Positions 42,599 through 52,137 of a DNA stretch of 64,000 bases are shown here, piece by piece (position 1 is the first letter of the stretch; every line of letters begins with the position of its first letter). The DNA is taken from positions 949,019 through 1,013,018 of the forward strand of contig NZ_JAPDRA010000001.1 in NCBI RefSeq assembly GCF_026013525.1, read 5' to 3'. A program made the position numbers and the translations under genes. The stretch is from Sphingomonas canadensis. Its GTDB lineage: Bacteria; Pseudomonadota; Alphaproteobacteria; Sphingomonadales; Sphingomonadaceae. Under the pieces are notes generated by a model. That model worked only from the letters and a program-made list of their open reading frames with translations. It was not told the DNA's origin and made no database searches.

Positions 42599-42835
42599 AT
42601 GAAAAAGACCCTGTTTGCCGTCCTTCCCCTCGGCCTCGCGCTCGCGGCCTGCACCCAGCAGGCGCAGAACGAGCTGGCCAACAGCGCCGAATCCTTCGGC
42701 AACGCCATGGAAGACACCGGCGCGGTGCTGGGCAACAAGCTCGACGGCGCGGGCGAAAAGATCGGCAACGCCACCGACAAGCTGGGCGAGTCGGTCGGCA
42801 ACGTCACCCAGGCGATCGCGAACGAGGTCGACTGA
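42599..42835 (+). CDS. Small lipoprotein with amphipathic repeats
   Basis: A 78-residue lipoprotein with lipobox LALAAC. The mature part is a low-complexity amphipathic helix with repeating NAMEDTGAVLGNKLDGAG and NATDKLGESVGN units. That composition recalls entericidin-like or stress-associated small lipoproteins, but identity is unproven. ATG 42599 has GGAG at good spacing; the in-frame ATG at 42587 does not. A 24-bp palindromic hairpin follows the stop. Confidence 0.75.
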   Translation: MKKTLFAVLPLGLALAACTQQAQNELANSAESFGNAMEDTGAVLGNKLDGAGEKIGNATDKLGESVGNVTQAIANEVD

Positions 42836-42866
42836 CCCGCGCCGCCGCTCCGGCCCGTTTCGAAGC

Positions 42867-42890
42867 CGGGGCGGCCGGCCGGCCGCCCCG
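42867..42890 (+). terminator. Perfect 24-bp GC palindrome after lipoprotein gene
   Basis: CGGGGCGGCCGG followed by CCGGCCGCCCCG, 31 bases after the stop. It should form a very stable transcript-end hairpin; there is no T-tract. Confidence 0.55.
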
Positions 42891-43040
42891 CTGCTCCGCG
42901 GTGGGGGCGGAGGCGGTGTAACCAGGGATTGATTCTGGCTTCCGCGTGCCACAAGAGTGACACCGGTTCGTCACATGCGGCGCCTAAAGCGGCGCCGCCG
43001 CGCGCCAGGGGGCGCGCCGACAGGTCCCGGGAGTTTCAGG

Positions 43041-44285
43041 ATGGGTTCCATCGCCAAGCCGCGGAAGAACAGTGCGGTCCGCGGCGCAGTGCTGCGCCAT
43101 GATCAGCTCTCGCGCCAGGGCATCCTGGAGCGTGCGTTCACCTTCGCCTTCCGCGGGCTGGTCTATGCCCAGATCTGGGAGGACCCGGAGGTGGACATGG
43201 AGGCGCTGGCGATCACCCCCGATTGCCATGTCGTCACCATTGCCTCGGGCGGGTGCAACGTGCTCTCCTATCTCACCGCGGACCCCAAGCAGGTCACCGC
43301 GGTTGACCTGAACACCGCGCATATCGCGCTCAACAAGCTCAAGCAGCAGGCGGCGCTCAACCTGCCCGATCACGCCAGCTTCCGCCGCTTCTTCGGCGAG
43401 GCCGACAAGCCCGAGAATATCGAGGCCTATAAGAAATATGTCCGCCCGCATCTGGACGAGGCGACGCGCCGCTATTGGGAGGGCCGCGATCTGGGCGGCC
43501 GCCGGCGCATCTCGGGCTTCAAGACCGGCTTCTACAAGAAGGGGCTGCTGGGCGGGCTGATCGGCTTCGTCCACCTGCTCGCGCGCCTCTATCGCATCGA
43601 TCCGTCGGAAATCCTGAAGGCGAAGACCGTCGAGGAGCAGCGCGAGATCTTCGAGGCGAAGTTCGCCCCCTTCTTCGACAAGAAGTTCCTGCGCTGGCTG
43701 GTGGATCAGCCCGCCGCGCTGTTCGGCTTCGGCATCCCGCCCGCGCAGTACGACCTGCTGAAGGTGGACGATCATCGCGGCATCACCGGCGCGCTGAAGG
43801 TGCGGCTGGAGAAGCTGGCGTGCGATTTCGAGCTGAAGGACAATTATTTCGCGTGGCAGGCGTTCGGCCGCGGATACGGCAAGGCGCCCGACGCCCCCGT
43901 GCCGCCCTATCTGCGCGCGGAGAATTACGCCAATGTCGTCGCGCGCGCGAACCGCGTCGAGATCCGCCATGAGAACATGGCCGACTATCTCGAATCGATG
44001 CCGGCCCAGTCGCTCGATCGCTACATCCTGCTCGATGCGCAGGATTGGATGACCGACGAGCAGCTCACCCGCCTGTGGGCCGCGATCACCCGCACCGCCA
44101 AGCCCGGCGCGCGCGTGCTCTATCGCACCGCCGCCATGCCGGACGTGGTGAAGGGCCATATCCCCGACGAGCTGATGAACCAGTGGGAATATGCCCCCCA
44201 GGCGCAGCTTGACGACTGGACGAAGCGCGATCGCTCGGCCGTCTATGGCGCGATCCACCTCTACACGCTCAAGCCGCACGCCTGA
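43041..44285 (+). CDS. btaA: SAM:diacylglycerol 3-amino-3-carboxypropyltransferase BtaA
   Basis: A 414-residue enzyme for the first step of betaine lipid (DGTS) synthesis: it moves the aminocarboxypropyl group of SAM onto diacylglycerol. VYAQIWEDPEVDMEAL and IASGGCNVLSYLTADP are family signatures, the latter a SAM-binding loop; YILLDAQDWM lies in the C-terminal half. ATG 43041 follows a GGGAG site. btaB begins 5 bases after its stop, so both steps are cotranscribed. In other alphaproteobacteria these genes respond to phosphate limitation. Confidence 0.93.
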   Translation: MGSIAKPRKNSAVRGAVLRHDQLSRQGILERAFTFAFRGLVYAQIWEDPEVDMEALAITPDCHVVTIASGGCNVLSYLTADPKQVTAVDLNTAHIALNKLKQQAALNLPDHASFRRFFGEADKPENIEAYKKYVRPHLDEATRRYWEGRDLGGRRRISGFKTGFYKKGLLGGLIGFVHLLARLYRIDPSEILKAKTVEEQREIFEAKFAPFFDKKFLRWLVDQPAALFGFGIPPAQYDLLKVDDHRGITGALKVRLEKLACDFELKDNYFAWQAFGRGYGKAPDAPVPPYLRAENYANVVARANRVEIRHENMADYLESMPAQSLDRYILLDAQDWMTDEQLTRLWAAITRTAKPGARVLYRTAAMPDVVKGHIPDELMNQWEYAPQAQLDDWTKRDRSAVYGAIHLYTLKPHA

Positions 44286-44290
44286 TCGCG

Positions 44291-44959
44291 ATGGCCGGGG
44301 GGGAGCAGGGCGCCGACCAGAAGCGGCTGATGGACGGCGTCTATGCCTTCCATCGCCACATCTATGATTTCACGCGCAAATTCTACCTGATCGGCCGTGA
44401 CCTGCTGATCCGCGAGCTGGACGTGCCCCGGGGCGGCACCGTGCTGGAGGTCGGCTGCGGCACCGCGCGCAACCTGATCCTCACCGCGAAACGCTTTCCC
44501 GATTGCCGCCTCTACGGCTTCGACATCAGCGAGGCGATGCTGGAGACCGCGCGCAAATCGGTGGCGAAGCACGGGCTGAGCGACCGGATCACGCTGGCGC
44601 AGGGCGATGCCGGCGCCTTCGATCTGCAGACGCTGTTCGGGCTGGCGCAGGTGGACCGCGTGTTCATGAGCTACACGCTGTCGATGATCCCCCCCTGGGT
44701 GGAGGCGATCGAGCTGGGCGCGAAGGCGCTGGCCCCGGGCGGCAGCCTGCACATCGTCGATTTCGGCCAATATGAACGGCTGCCCGGCTTCGCGAAGCGG
44801 CTGCATTTCAAGTCGCTCAACGATTTCCACGTGTTCCCGCGGCGCGAGCTGCCCGCGGTGCTCAAGCGCATCGCCGGGGAACAGGGCCTGTCGATGGAAT
44901 TCCGTTCGCTGTGGCGCGGCTATTTCTGGCGGGCGTCGCTGATCAGGCCGGCGGGCTGA
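44291..44959 (+). CDS. btaB: Diacylglyceryl-homoserine N-methyltransferase BtaB
   Basis: A 222-residue SAM-dependent methyltransferase. Motif I is VLEVGCGTARNLIL, followed by LYGFDISEAMLETAR and, later, LAPGGSLHIVDFGQ. Its position 5 bases after btaA identifies it as the enzyme that trimethylates the diacylglyceryl-homoserine nitrogen to complete DGTS. Without that context it would only be a generic class I methyltransferase. Confidence 0.9.
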   Translation: MAGGEQGADQKRLMDGVYAFHRHIYDFTRKFYLIGRDLLIRELDVPRGGTVLEVGCGTARNLILTAKRFPDCRLYGFDISEAMLETARKSVAKHGLSDRITLAQGDAGAFDLQTLFGLAQVDRVFMSYTLSMIPPWVEAIELGAKALAPGGSLHIVDFGQYERLPGFAKRLHFKSLNDFHVFPRRELPAVLKRIAGEQGLSMEFRSLWRGYFWRASLIRPAG

Positions 44960-44975
44960 AGCCGGCCGCGCCGCA

Positions 44976-46133
44976 TCAGCCGCCCGCGATCTCGTCCAGA
45001 TAATCGTCGGAATAATCCACCGCGATCTCGCACCACAGCAGCTTGTGGTCCGACATCTGGTGGCGGCGGAAATATTGCTTGAAATAGGCGGCCTGCCGGT
45101 CGCGCGGGCGCGGGTTGCCGTCGCTGTCCTCCAGGATGCGGCGGGGCTTCACCACGTCCAGATAATGGTCCGCGTCCTCGTCGCGATAGACGTGCTTCAG
45201 CATGTCGAACACGCCCGACTGGATCACCTTGAATCCGGGGTGCGCGGCCTTGATCGCGACCTGGTCGTAATGGTGGCTGCTGCCCAGATCGGTCTTCTGC
45301 AGCGCGGTGGGTATCTCGAAGCCCGCGGCCTTCAGCGCCTGCATCGTGTTATGCTCGGGCGAGATGATGTTGAAGTCGCCCAGCAGGATATAGTTGGCGT
45401 CGCGGCCCGCGTCTTCCGGGCGCACCCATTTGTTCTGGGCCGCCCGCGCGATCATCGCGTCGCGCTCGTCCTCCTGCCGTTGCGCCAGGAAGCCCGCGAT
45501 CTTCTCGATCTCGCGGCGGCGCTGCTCCAGCCCCTCCGCGCCCTCGCCGAAGAAGATGTGGACGGTACACAGCTTGAACCGCAGCCATGCGGAGCGGAAC
45601 GCCACGGTGAAGGGCGTGCGCGCGAACTGGATCGGTCGGCTGCCCCCGGCTTCTCCGGGCGCGGCGATCTCCTGTCCTTCGGGCAGCACGATCTCGCCCG
45701 CTTCCTTGCAGAACTGCACCTTCGCGCGCCGGTAGAGGAAGGCGAGCCGTTCGCTGTTGCCAGCGCCGGGGCTGTCGCGGTGCCCGCCCGCCGTGTCGGT
45801 TACCAGATAGTCCCACTCGCCGCCCAGGTGGCCGTCCACCAGCTCCTGCAGCTTGGAAAGGTCGCGATTGACCTCCTGCACCGCCACCAGATCGAAATGG
45901 TCGATGATCTCCGCGATGTAGAGCATCGATTCGGTGGTGCGATCATATCCGCCGCCATCGCCGAAGTGCATCAGGTTCCAGGTGGCCAGCCTCAGGCTGC
46001 GCTCGCCCGTGCCGTCGTGGATCTGGGCGCGCAGCGCGGCCTTCAGCCCCTTCAGCCGTTCGGCCACGAACTTCTGATGCGCGGGGTTGCCGCGGAACTC
46101 GTCCTTCCAGCGCAGCGTGCGGATGATCGTCAT
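44976..46133 (-). CDS. Endonuclease/exonuclease/phosphatase-family protein
   Basis: A 385-residue EEP-fold protein with no signal peptide. The metal and active-site motifs are LATWNLMHFG, LVAVQEVNRD, ILLGDFNIIS and MSDHKLLWCEI. Such enzymes cleave DNA, phosphoinositides or other phosphoesters, and the sequence does not show which. It lies convergent to btaB and downstream of hemA, with a hairpin between hemA and it. Confidence 0.85.
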   Translation of the reverse strand: MTIIRTLRWKDEFRGNPAHQKFVAERLKGLKAALRAQIHDGTGERSLRLATWNLMHFGDGGGYDRTTESMLYIAEIIDHFDLVAVQEVNRDLSKLQELVDGHLGGEWDYLVTDTAGGHRDSPGAGNSERLAFLYRRAKVQFCKEAGEIVLPEGQEIAAPGEAGGSRPIQFARTPFTVAFRSAWLRFKLCTVHIFFGEGAEGLEQRRREIEKIAGFLAQRQEDERDAMIARAAQNKWVRPEDAGRDANYILLGDFNIISPEHNTMQALKAAGFEIPTALQKTDLGSSHHYDQVAIKAAHPGFKVIQSGVFDMLKHVYRDEDADHYLDVVKPRRILEDSDGNPRPRDRQAAYFKQYFRRHQMSDHKLLWCEIAVDYSDDYLDEIAGG

Positions 46134-46152
46134 CGGTCGCCTCCCTCTGTCC

Positions 46153-46172
46153 CGCCCGGGCCAGGCCGGGCG
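46153..46172 (-). terminator. 7-bp hairpin after hemA
   Basis: CGCCCGG, GCCAGG loop, CCGGGCG between the hemA stop (46201) and the next reverse-strand start (46133). It is probably the end of, or a pause in, the hemA transcript. Confidence 0.5.
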
Positions 46173-46200
46173 AAGGTGCGACGCCGATGTGACGGCCGTC

Positions 46201-47445
46201 TTACGCGGCCTTGCGCAGCTCCAGCCGGCCCCAGATCTCGCACAGCGCGGCCACCAGGTCGCGCATCATGCCCTCGTCATGCGCGGGGCCGGGGGTGAAG
46301 CGCAGCCGTTCGGTGCCGCGCGGCACGGTGGGGTAATTGATCGGCTGCACATACACGCCATATTCGGCGAGCAGGATGTCGCTGATCCGCTTGGCCTTCA
46401 CCGGATCGCCCACCATCAGCGGCACGATGTGCGTCACCGAATCCATCACCGGCAGCCCGGCGTCGCGCATCATTTCCTTCAGCTTCGCGGCCGCGGCCTG
46501 CTGGCCGTCGCGCTCGGCGCTGGAGGATTTGAGGTGCTTCACGCTGGCCAGCACGCCCGCCACCAGCACGGGCGAGAGCGAGGTGGTGAAGATGAAGCCC
46601 GGCGCATAGCTGCGGATCACGTCGATCACGGTCTGGTCGGCCGCGATATATCCGCCCATCACGCCGAACGCCTTGCCCAGCGTGCCTTCGATGATGGTCA
46701 GCCGGTGCGCGGCGTCGTCGCGCTCCGAAATGCCGCCGCCGCGCGCGCCGTACATGCCCACTGCATGGACCTCGTCCAGATAGGTGAGCGCGTTATAGTT
46801 GTCCGCCAGGTCGCAGATCGCGTGGATCGGGGCGATGTCGCCGTCCATCGAATAGACGCTCTCGAACGCGATCACCTTCGGCACCGCGGGATCGTCCGCC
46901 GCCAGCAGCTCTTCCAGGTGCGCGACGTCGTTGTGGCGCCACACGCGCTTCTCGCATCCCGAATTGCGGATGCCCGCGATCATCGATGCGTGGTTCAGTT
47001 CGTCCGAATAGATGATGCAGCCGGGCAGCACCTTGGCGAGCGTGGAGAGCGTCGCCTCGTTCGAAACATAGCCGGAGGTGAAGAGCAGCGCGCCTTCCTT
47101 GCCGTGCAGGTCGGCCAGCTCGTGTTCCAGCTCGATATGGTAATGGGTGTTGCCGCCGATGTTGCGCGTGCCGCCAGAGCCCGCGCCCACGTCGTGCAGC
47201 GCCTCTTCCATCGCGGCGATCACCTTGGGGTGCTGGCCCATGGCGAGATAGTCGTTCGAACACCACACGGTGATCGGCTTCGGCCCGTTGTGCCCGGCGA
47301 AGCATCGCGCATTGGGGAACATGCCCTTGTTGCGCAGGATATCGATGAACACGCGATAGCGGCCCTCGGCATGGAGCCGGTCGATCGCCTGCGTGAAGAC
47401 CCGCGAGTAATCGACCCCCGCCGGCGCGCTGTCCCTGGTGCCCAT
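46201..47445 (-). CDS. hemA: 5-aminolevulinate synthase
   Basis: A 414-residue PLP enzyme condensing glycine with succinyl-CoA, the alphaproteobacterial (Shemin) entry to heme. [36 protein letters not shown] and [16 protein letters not shown] (PLP lysine) are all intact. Its substrates link it to products of the sucABD and glyA genes in this window. No clear FNR or other control box was found in the 238 bases upstream. Confidence 0.97.
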   Translation of the reverse strand: MGTRDSAPAGVDYSRVFTQAIDRLHAEGRYRVFIDILRNKGMFPNARCFAGHNGPKPITVWCSNDYLAMGQHPKVIAAMEEALHDVGAGSGGTRNIGGNTHYHIELEHELADLHGKEGALLFTSGYVSNEATLSTLAKVLPGCIIYSDELNHASMIAGIRNSGCEKRVWRHNDVAHLEELLAADDPAVPKVIAFESVYSMDGDIAPIHAICDLADNYNALTYLDEVHAVGMYGARGGGISERDDAAHRLTIIEGTLGKAFGVMGGYIAADQTVIDVIRSYAPGFIFTTSLSPVLVAGVLASVKHLKSSSAERDGQQAAAAKLKEMMRDAGLPVMDSVTHIVPLMVGDPVKAKRISDILLAEYGVYVQPINYPTVPRGTERLRFTPGPAHDEGMMRDLVAALCEIWGRLELRKAA

Positions 47446-47683
47446 GGGCGCTCCCTACTCCGGAAAACCGGGGATTACCAGCGGGTGGCGCCTGCGTAAT
47501 TGTCCCAATGGGCAGCCCGCGGACGAGGGCGTGCGGCCCGGATTCCGCCGCCGCCGCGCCGCGTTATGCGGGCGATGCGATCGGTGGTACCATGGCATCG
47601 CCGCGGGCGAGTCGCGCCCCTCGGGGCTGCATCGGTGCAGCCGGGCGCAGCCGTTTCCGCCGCCAGCCAATGGGAGCGGCGCG

Positions 47684-47869
47684 ATGCCGGATCAGGACCT
47701 GGAATATTATGCCCGGCGCGAGCGGCAGGAGCGGAGCAACGCCGCGCGCTGCACCGATTGCGCCGCGCGGCTGGCCCATCTGGAACTGGCCGATCACTAT
47801 GCCGAGCTCCAGCGCGGGGAAGCCGCCTTGCCGGCAGGTCTCGTCCGGATGCACGTGCCGGGGCGGTAG
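47684..47869 (+). CDS. Small helical EYxxRR protein B
   Basis: A 61-residue protein, MPDQDLEYYARRERQERSNA followed by ARLAHLELADHYAEL. It is related to the small protein encoded at 32568. A GGGAG ribosome site precedes the ATG. It adds two cysteines (ARCTDCAAR) absent from the paralog. It stands alone between hemA and murI. Function unknown. Confidence 0.65.
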   Translation: MPDQDLEYYARRERQERSNAARCTDCAARLAHLELADHYAELQRGEAALPAGLVRMHVPGR

Positions 47870-47928
47870 AGGCTGTCCCGTTTCGGCCGCGCCGGCCCGC
47901 CCCCGATTACGCCAAAGGCGAACCGGCC

Positions 47929-48726
47929 CTAAAGCGCCGCGATCTCCGTCAGCCCATGGCGGGCCAGCGCCGGGGCAAGGGCGCGCGCGTCCGCGTCCAG
48001 CCGGGTGAAGACCGCGCGGCCCGGCGGCGGCACGGCGGGCCATTCCTGCCCCTCGGTCAGGTGCGCGATGCGCCGTGCGATCCCCGGCCCCCCGTCGACG
48101 AAGCGCACCGGATGCGGCGCCACGGCGGCCATCTCGTCCGCCAGCAGCGGGAAATGGGTGCAGGCGTTGACGATCACGTCGATCCTGTCGCCGCCCGGCT
48201 GGCCGAACAGCCCGTCCAGCACCACGCGGAGCCGTTCGGGCGGCACGGGGCGCCCGTGCAGCTTGTCTTCCGCCAGTTGCACCAGCTCGGCCGATCCGTG
48301 GCGCAGTACCGTGCAGTCCGCGGCGAAGCGCGCCGCCAGATCGTCGACATAGGGCTGGCGCACCGTCGCCTCGGTGCCGAGCACGCCGATCGTGCGCGTG
48401 ACGCTCATCTCCGCCGCGGGCTTGATCGCGGGCACGGTGCCCACCACGGGCAGGTGCAGCGCGGCGCGCACCCCGGCCAGCGCGATGGTGGACGCGGTGT
48501 TGCACGCGATCACGATCAGCCGCGGATCGTAACGCTCCGCCAGCCGCCCCAGCAGCGCGGGGACGCGCGCCGCGATCTCGGCCTCGCTGCGCGTGCCATA
48601 GGGAAACCCCTCCGAATCCGCGACATAGACCAGCGGCGCCCGCGGCAGCAGCGCGCGTGCCGGCGCCAGCACCGAAAGCCCGCCCACCCCGGAATCGAAG
48701 AACAGCACGGGCCGCGAATCGCTCAT
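47929..48726 (-). CDS. murI: Glutamate racemase
   Basis: A 265-residue cofactor-independent racemase that supplies D-glutamate for peptidoglycan. FFDSGVGGLSVL opens the fold. IVIACNTASTIAL and VNACTHFPLL carry the two catalytic cysteines. ATG 48726 is at the homology start; 48762 is possible but adds residues of unusual character. No strong ribosome site is seen at either. It is divergent from plsY. Confidence 0.94.
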   Translation of the reverse strand: MSDSRPVLFFDSGVGGLSVLAPARALLPRAPLVYVADSEGFPYGTRSEAEIAARVPALLGRLAERYDPRLIVIACNTASTIALAGVRAALHLPVVGTVPAIKPAAEMSVTRTIGVLGTEATVRQPYVDDLAARFAADCTVLRHGSAELVQLAEDKLHGRPVPPERLRVVLDGLFGQPGGDRIDVIVNACTHFPLLADEMAAVAPHPVRFVDGGPGIARRIAHLTEGQEWPAVPPPGRAVFTRLDADARALAPALARHGLTEIAAL

Positions 48727-48804
48727 CCGGGCCAAGTAACTCAGAACATTGCGTTTGCCCATGCGAACGCCTAGCCTTCCTACGCACAGGCAGGGGGATT
48801 GCGC

Positions 48805-49410
48805 TTGACCACCGAAGTCGTCTGGATGCCGGCCACGGCAGCGCTGCTGCTCGGCTATCTGCTGGGCTCGATCCCCTTCGGCGTGCTGTTGACGCGGCTG
48901 GGCGGGGCGGGGGACCTGCGCCAGATCGGATCGGGCAACATCGGCGCCACCAACGTGCTGCGCACCGGCCGCAAGGGGCTGGCCGCGGCCACGCTGCTGC
49001 TGGACATGGCCAAGGGCGCGGCGGCGGTGCTGCTGGCCGAGGCGCTGTTCCCGGGCACGGCGATGCTGGGCGGGCTCGGCGCCTTTCTGGGCCATTGCTT
49101 CCCGGTGTGGCTCAAGTTCCGCGGCGGCAAGGGCGTGGCGACGCTGATGGGCGTGGTGCTGGCGCTGCACTGGCCCAGTGGGCTGGTCTATGCCGCGGTG
49201 TGGCTGGGGATGCTCGGGCTGGTGCGCATCTCGTCGCTGGCGGGGATGACGGCGGCGGTCAGCGCGCCGGTCAGCGCCGCCTTCTTCGCGCGGTTCGAAC
49301 TGGTGTTCCTGCTGCTCGGCCTGGCGCTGATCACCGTGTGGAACCACCGCGCCAACATCGACCGGCTGTTGAGCGGCACCGAGCCGCGCGTCGGCGCCAA
49401 GGGTGGCTGA
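48805..49410 (+). CDS. plsY: Glycerol-3-phosphate acyltransferase PlsY
   Basis: A 201-residue inner-membrane acyltransferase that uses acyl-phosphate to make lysophosphatidic acid. Motif 1 GSIPFGVLLTRLGGAGDLRQ, motif 2 GSGNIGATNVLRTG and motif 3 FRGGKGVAT are present among five hydrophobic helices. Two TTG codons follow AGGGGGA, at 48799 and 48805; the second has proper spacing. Its end overlaps dprA by 8 bases. Confidence 0.95.
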   Translation: MTTEVVWMPATAALLLGYLLGSIPFGVLLTRLGGAGDLRQIGSGNIGATNVLRTGRKGLAAATLLLDMAKGAAAVLLAEALFPGTAMLGGLGAFLGHCFPVWLKFRGGKGVATLMGVVLALHWPSGLVYAAVWLGMLGLVRISSLAGMTAAVSAPVSAAFFARFELVFLLLGLALITVWNHRANIDRLLSGTEPRVGAKGG

Positions 49411-50485
49411 GGACGCGCGCGAGGACCGGCTCCGCCTGATCCGTTCGGCCAATGTCGGTCCGGTCACCTATGCCCAGTTGATCGCGCGCTTCGGCGGCGC
49501 GGCGGCGGCGCTGGAGGCCTTGCCGATGCTCGCCGCGCGCGGCGGGGGGCGGGCGCCGCAGATCGCCGATCGCGATCTGGTGCTGCGCGAGATCGCCCGC
49601 GTCGAGCGGCTGGGCGCGCGCTATCTGTTCCTGGGCGATCCCGGCTATCCGGCGCTGCTGGCGGAGCTGGACAGCGCGCCGCCCGTGCTGATCGTGCGCG
49701 GCGACGGCGGGATTGCCGCCCGGAGCTGCGTGGCGATGGTGGGTGCGCGCAACGCCTCCGCAGCGGCCTGCCGCTTCGCGCGCCAGCTTGCCCATGCGCT
49801 GGGCGAGGCGGGGGTGACGGTTGTCTCCGGCCTGGCGCGCGGGATCGATACCGCGGCGCACGCCGGATCGATCGGTACGGGCACGATCGGGGTGATCGCC
49901 AGCGGCATCGACCGCGCCTTCCCGCCCGAGAACCGCGAGCTTCAGGAACGCATCGCCCAGGATGGGCTGCTGGTCGCCGAACAGCCGCCGGGCACGGAGC
50001 CGCTGGCGCGCTTCTTCCCCTCGCGCAACCGCATCATCGCCGGGCTGTGCCTGGGCACGGTGGTGGTGGAGGCGGCGCCGCGATCGGGATCGCTGATCAC
50101 CGCGCGAATCGCCGCAGAGGCGGGGCGCGAGGTGATGGCGGTGCCCGGCTCCCCGCTCGATCCGCGCGCGCAGGGATGCAACCTGCTGATCCGCGAGGGC
50201 GCGACGCTGGTGCAGAGCGCCGACGATATCCTGGAGGCGGTTCGCCCGATCGATCCGCGTGCGCTCCGCGCGCCGCCCGTGGCCTTCGGCGCCGCCCCGC
50301 CGGCCGATCCGGGCGATGCGGAGCGCGCCGCCGTCGCCGCGCTGCTCGGCCCGGTGCCGGTGGCGATCGACGAGCTGATCCGCCAGTCGGGCCTCCCCCC
50401 CGCGGTGGTGCAGACGGTGCTGCTCGAGCTTGAGCTGGGCGGGCGGCTGGAACGGCACGCAGGCGGCAGAGTCAGCCTGGGTTAA
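49403..50485 (+). CDS. dprA: DNA-processing protein DprA
   Basis: A 360-residue DprA/Smf protein that loads RecA on incoming single-stranded DNA during transformation. The Rossmann core contains VAMVGARNAS, VVSGLARGIDTAAH, FFPSRNRIIAGL and SGSLITARIA. A C-terminal winged-helix (DEL-x-RQSGLPPAVVQTVLLE) is also seen. The start is a GTG at 49403 inside the end of plsY. The plsY-dprA-topA order is common, here with a vWA gene and a reverse-strand gene inserted. Confidence 0.95.
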   Translation: MAEDAREDRLRLIRSANVGPVTYAQLIARFGGAAAALEALPMLAARGGGRAPQIADRDLVLREIARVERLGARYLFLGDPGYPALLAELDSAPPVLIVRGDGGIAARSCVAMVGARNASAAACRFARQLAHALGEAGVTVVSGLARGIDTAAHAGSIGTGTIGVIASGIDRAFPPENRELQERIAQDGLLVAEQPPGTEPLARFFPSRNRIIAGLCLGTVVVEAAPRSGSLITARIAAEAGREVMAVPGSPLDPRAQGCNLLIREGATLVQSADDILEAVRPIDPRALRAPPVAFGAAPPADPGDAERAAVAALLGPVPVAIDELIRQSGLPPAVVQTVLLELELGGRLERHAGGRVSLG

Positions 50486-50538
50486 TCTCGCGGCCGGAAC
50501 AATCAGGTTACAGTATATCATTGTAGGGGAGCGTAGCG

Positions 50539-52125
50539 ATGCGTGCATGGATGGTTGCCGGCCTGCTCGGCGGATCGATTCTGGGCGGCGTGGCATTGGT
50601 GGCGCCTGTGCCGGGCGTGGCGCCGGCACGGGCGGCGGGTATCCTTGCCGATGCGCAGCAGCCCGCCCAGCAGGGCCTGTGCCGCCGCGCCGTGCGCCCC
50701 GCGCCGCTGCCGCCCGAGCCCAAGGTTGAGCAGCAGAAGCAGCCGCGCTGGGAATCGCGGGACCGCGGGGCTGTAGCCCTTGAGGCGCCTCCCGCTCCGA
50801 TGCCCCCGCCGCCCGCGCCCCCTCCTCCGCCGCCGCCCCCTCCGCCGCCGATGGCGGTGCCGGTGGCGCCGTCCGCGGTCGATGCCGACGGCGGCGGCGC
50901 GCGCGCGGCGAGCGGCGGGGAAACCGCCAAGGCCAGCCGCGCGCCCGCGCCCGGCGTCGTCGCGCCTGCCCCGCGGCTGGGCTTCGACGGCAGCAGCAGC
51001 TTCGCCCCGCGCCAGCCGCAGATCCGCGCCGGCCTGCTCACCGCGGGCGACCATGACGACCTGCTCAATCCGGAGCTCTATGCCGCCTATGTCGATGGCT
51101 TCCTGAAGTCCGAATCGCTTCAAGGCGTGCCGCGCGTCGATACCTCGCGCGTGCTGACGGTGGCGGTGAAGGACCGGCAGGGCCGCGCCGTGCCCTTCGC
51201 CCCGGTGACGCTGACCTGCGCGGATGGCAACACGCTGACGCTGTCCACGCTGGCGGACGGCACCGCGGTGTTCTTCCCCGGGCTCGACCGGCTGGGAGCC
51301 TCGGTGAAGATCGGGGCGCCCGGCGCCGCCGCGCGCAGCGTGGCGATTGCCGATGCGGGCAGCCAGGTGCAGACGCTGACCGTCGGCGGCGGCGCGGGCG
51401 CGGTGAAGCGCTTCGATCTGGCGCTGGTGATCGACACCACCGGCAGCATGGGCGACGAGATCGAGTATCTGAAGACCGAGCTGAAGGCGATCATCGACCG
51501 GCTTTCGGCGCGTCACCAGGGGCTGGACATCCGCCTGGCGCTGATCCCCTATCGCGATCAGGGCGACGATTATGTCACCCGCACCTATCCGTTCACGGGG
51601 CGGATCGATTCGATCCAGTCGAGCCTGCGCCAGCATTTCGCGGGCGGCGGGGGCGACTATCCGGAGGCGATGGAGGTGGCGATGGGCCGCGCCGTCGCGC
51701 TCGATTGGCGGCCGGACGCGGTGAAATCGCTGCTGCTCGTCGCCGATGCGCCGCCGCATGCGGAGGATGTGGCGAAGACGTGGGAGGCGGCCGAATGGGC
51801 GCGCGCGCGGCGCATCCAGATCGTGCCCGTCGCGGCATCGGGCGTGGGCGACGGCGCGGAATATATCATGCGCGCGATGGCCGCCTCCACCCAGTCGCGC
51901 TACCTGTTCCTCACCGACGACAGCGGCATCGGCAATCCGCACGCGCCGCCCGCGATCGATTGCTATCTGGTCACCAAGCTGGACGCGCTGATCGGCCGCG
52001 TGCTCGACAGCCAGATCTCCGGCCGCCGGGTGGAGCCGGAGAAGCAGGAGGTGATCCGCAGCGTCGGCCAATATGACGGCGGCCGCTGCATCCTGCCGCC
52101 CGATTTCGGAAAGGCGCAGGACTGA
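50539..52125 (+). CDS. Secreted von Willebrand factor A protein with polyproline region
   Basis: A 528-residue protein. It has a signal peptide (about residues 1-33), a polyproline stretch (about 85-105), a variable linker and a beta-rich segment (about 200-290). The vWA domain begins at about 292, with the MIDAS motif DLALVIDTTGSMGDEIEYLK and the later VADAPPHAEDV. The domain should bind a divalent metal and a protein partner outside the cytoplasm. No protease or kinase domain is attached. It lies between dprA and topA but has its own GGGGAG site. Confidence 0.85.
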   Translation: MRAWMVAGLLGGSILGGVALVAPVPGVAPARAAGILADAQQPAQQGLCRRAVRPAPLPPEPKVEQQKQPRWESRDRGAVALEAPPAPMPPPPAPPPPPPPPPPPMAVPVAPSAVDADGGGARAASGGETAKASRAPAPGVVAPAPRLGFDGSSSFAPRQPQIRAGLLTAGDHDDLLNPELYAAYVDGFLKSESLQGVPRVDTSRVLTVAVKDRQGRAVPFAPVTLTCADGNTLTLSTLADGTAVFFPGLDRLGASVKIGAPGAAARSVAIADAGSQVQTLTVGGGAGAVKRFDLALVIDTTGSMGDEIEYLKTELKAIIDRLSARHQGLDIRLALIPYRDQGDDYVTRTYPFTGRIDSIQSSLRQHFAGGGGDYPEAMEVAMGRAVALDWRPDAVKSLLLVADAPPHAEDVAKTWEAAEWARARRIQIVPVAASGVGDGAEYIMRAMAASTQSRYLFLTDDSGIGNPHAPPAIDCYLVTKLDALIGRVLDSQISGRRVEPEKQEVIRSVGQYDGGRCILPPDFGKAQD

Positions 52126-52137
52126 TCCGCACGCGTC

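Noticed and set aside
42956..42973. GTGAC-N8-GTCAC upstream of btaA as a Pho box
   Set aside because: Spacing and sequence do not match the 11-base direct-repeat Pho box well enough to annotate; mentioned only under the btaAB finding.
47446..47683. Search for an FNR/Anr or other heme-control box upstream of hemA
   Set aside because: No TTGAT-N4-ATCAA or similar dyad was found; nothing to annotate in this 238-base gap.
50800..50860. CCG/CCC-rich run as a possible satellite repeat
   Set aside because: It encodes the polyproline stalk of the vWA protein in frame, so it is coding low complexity.
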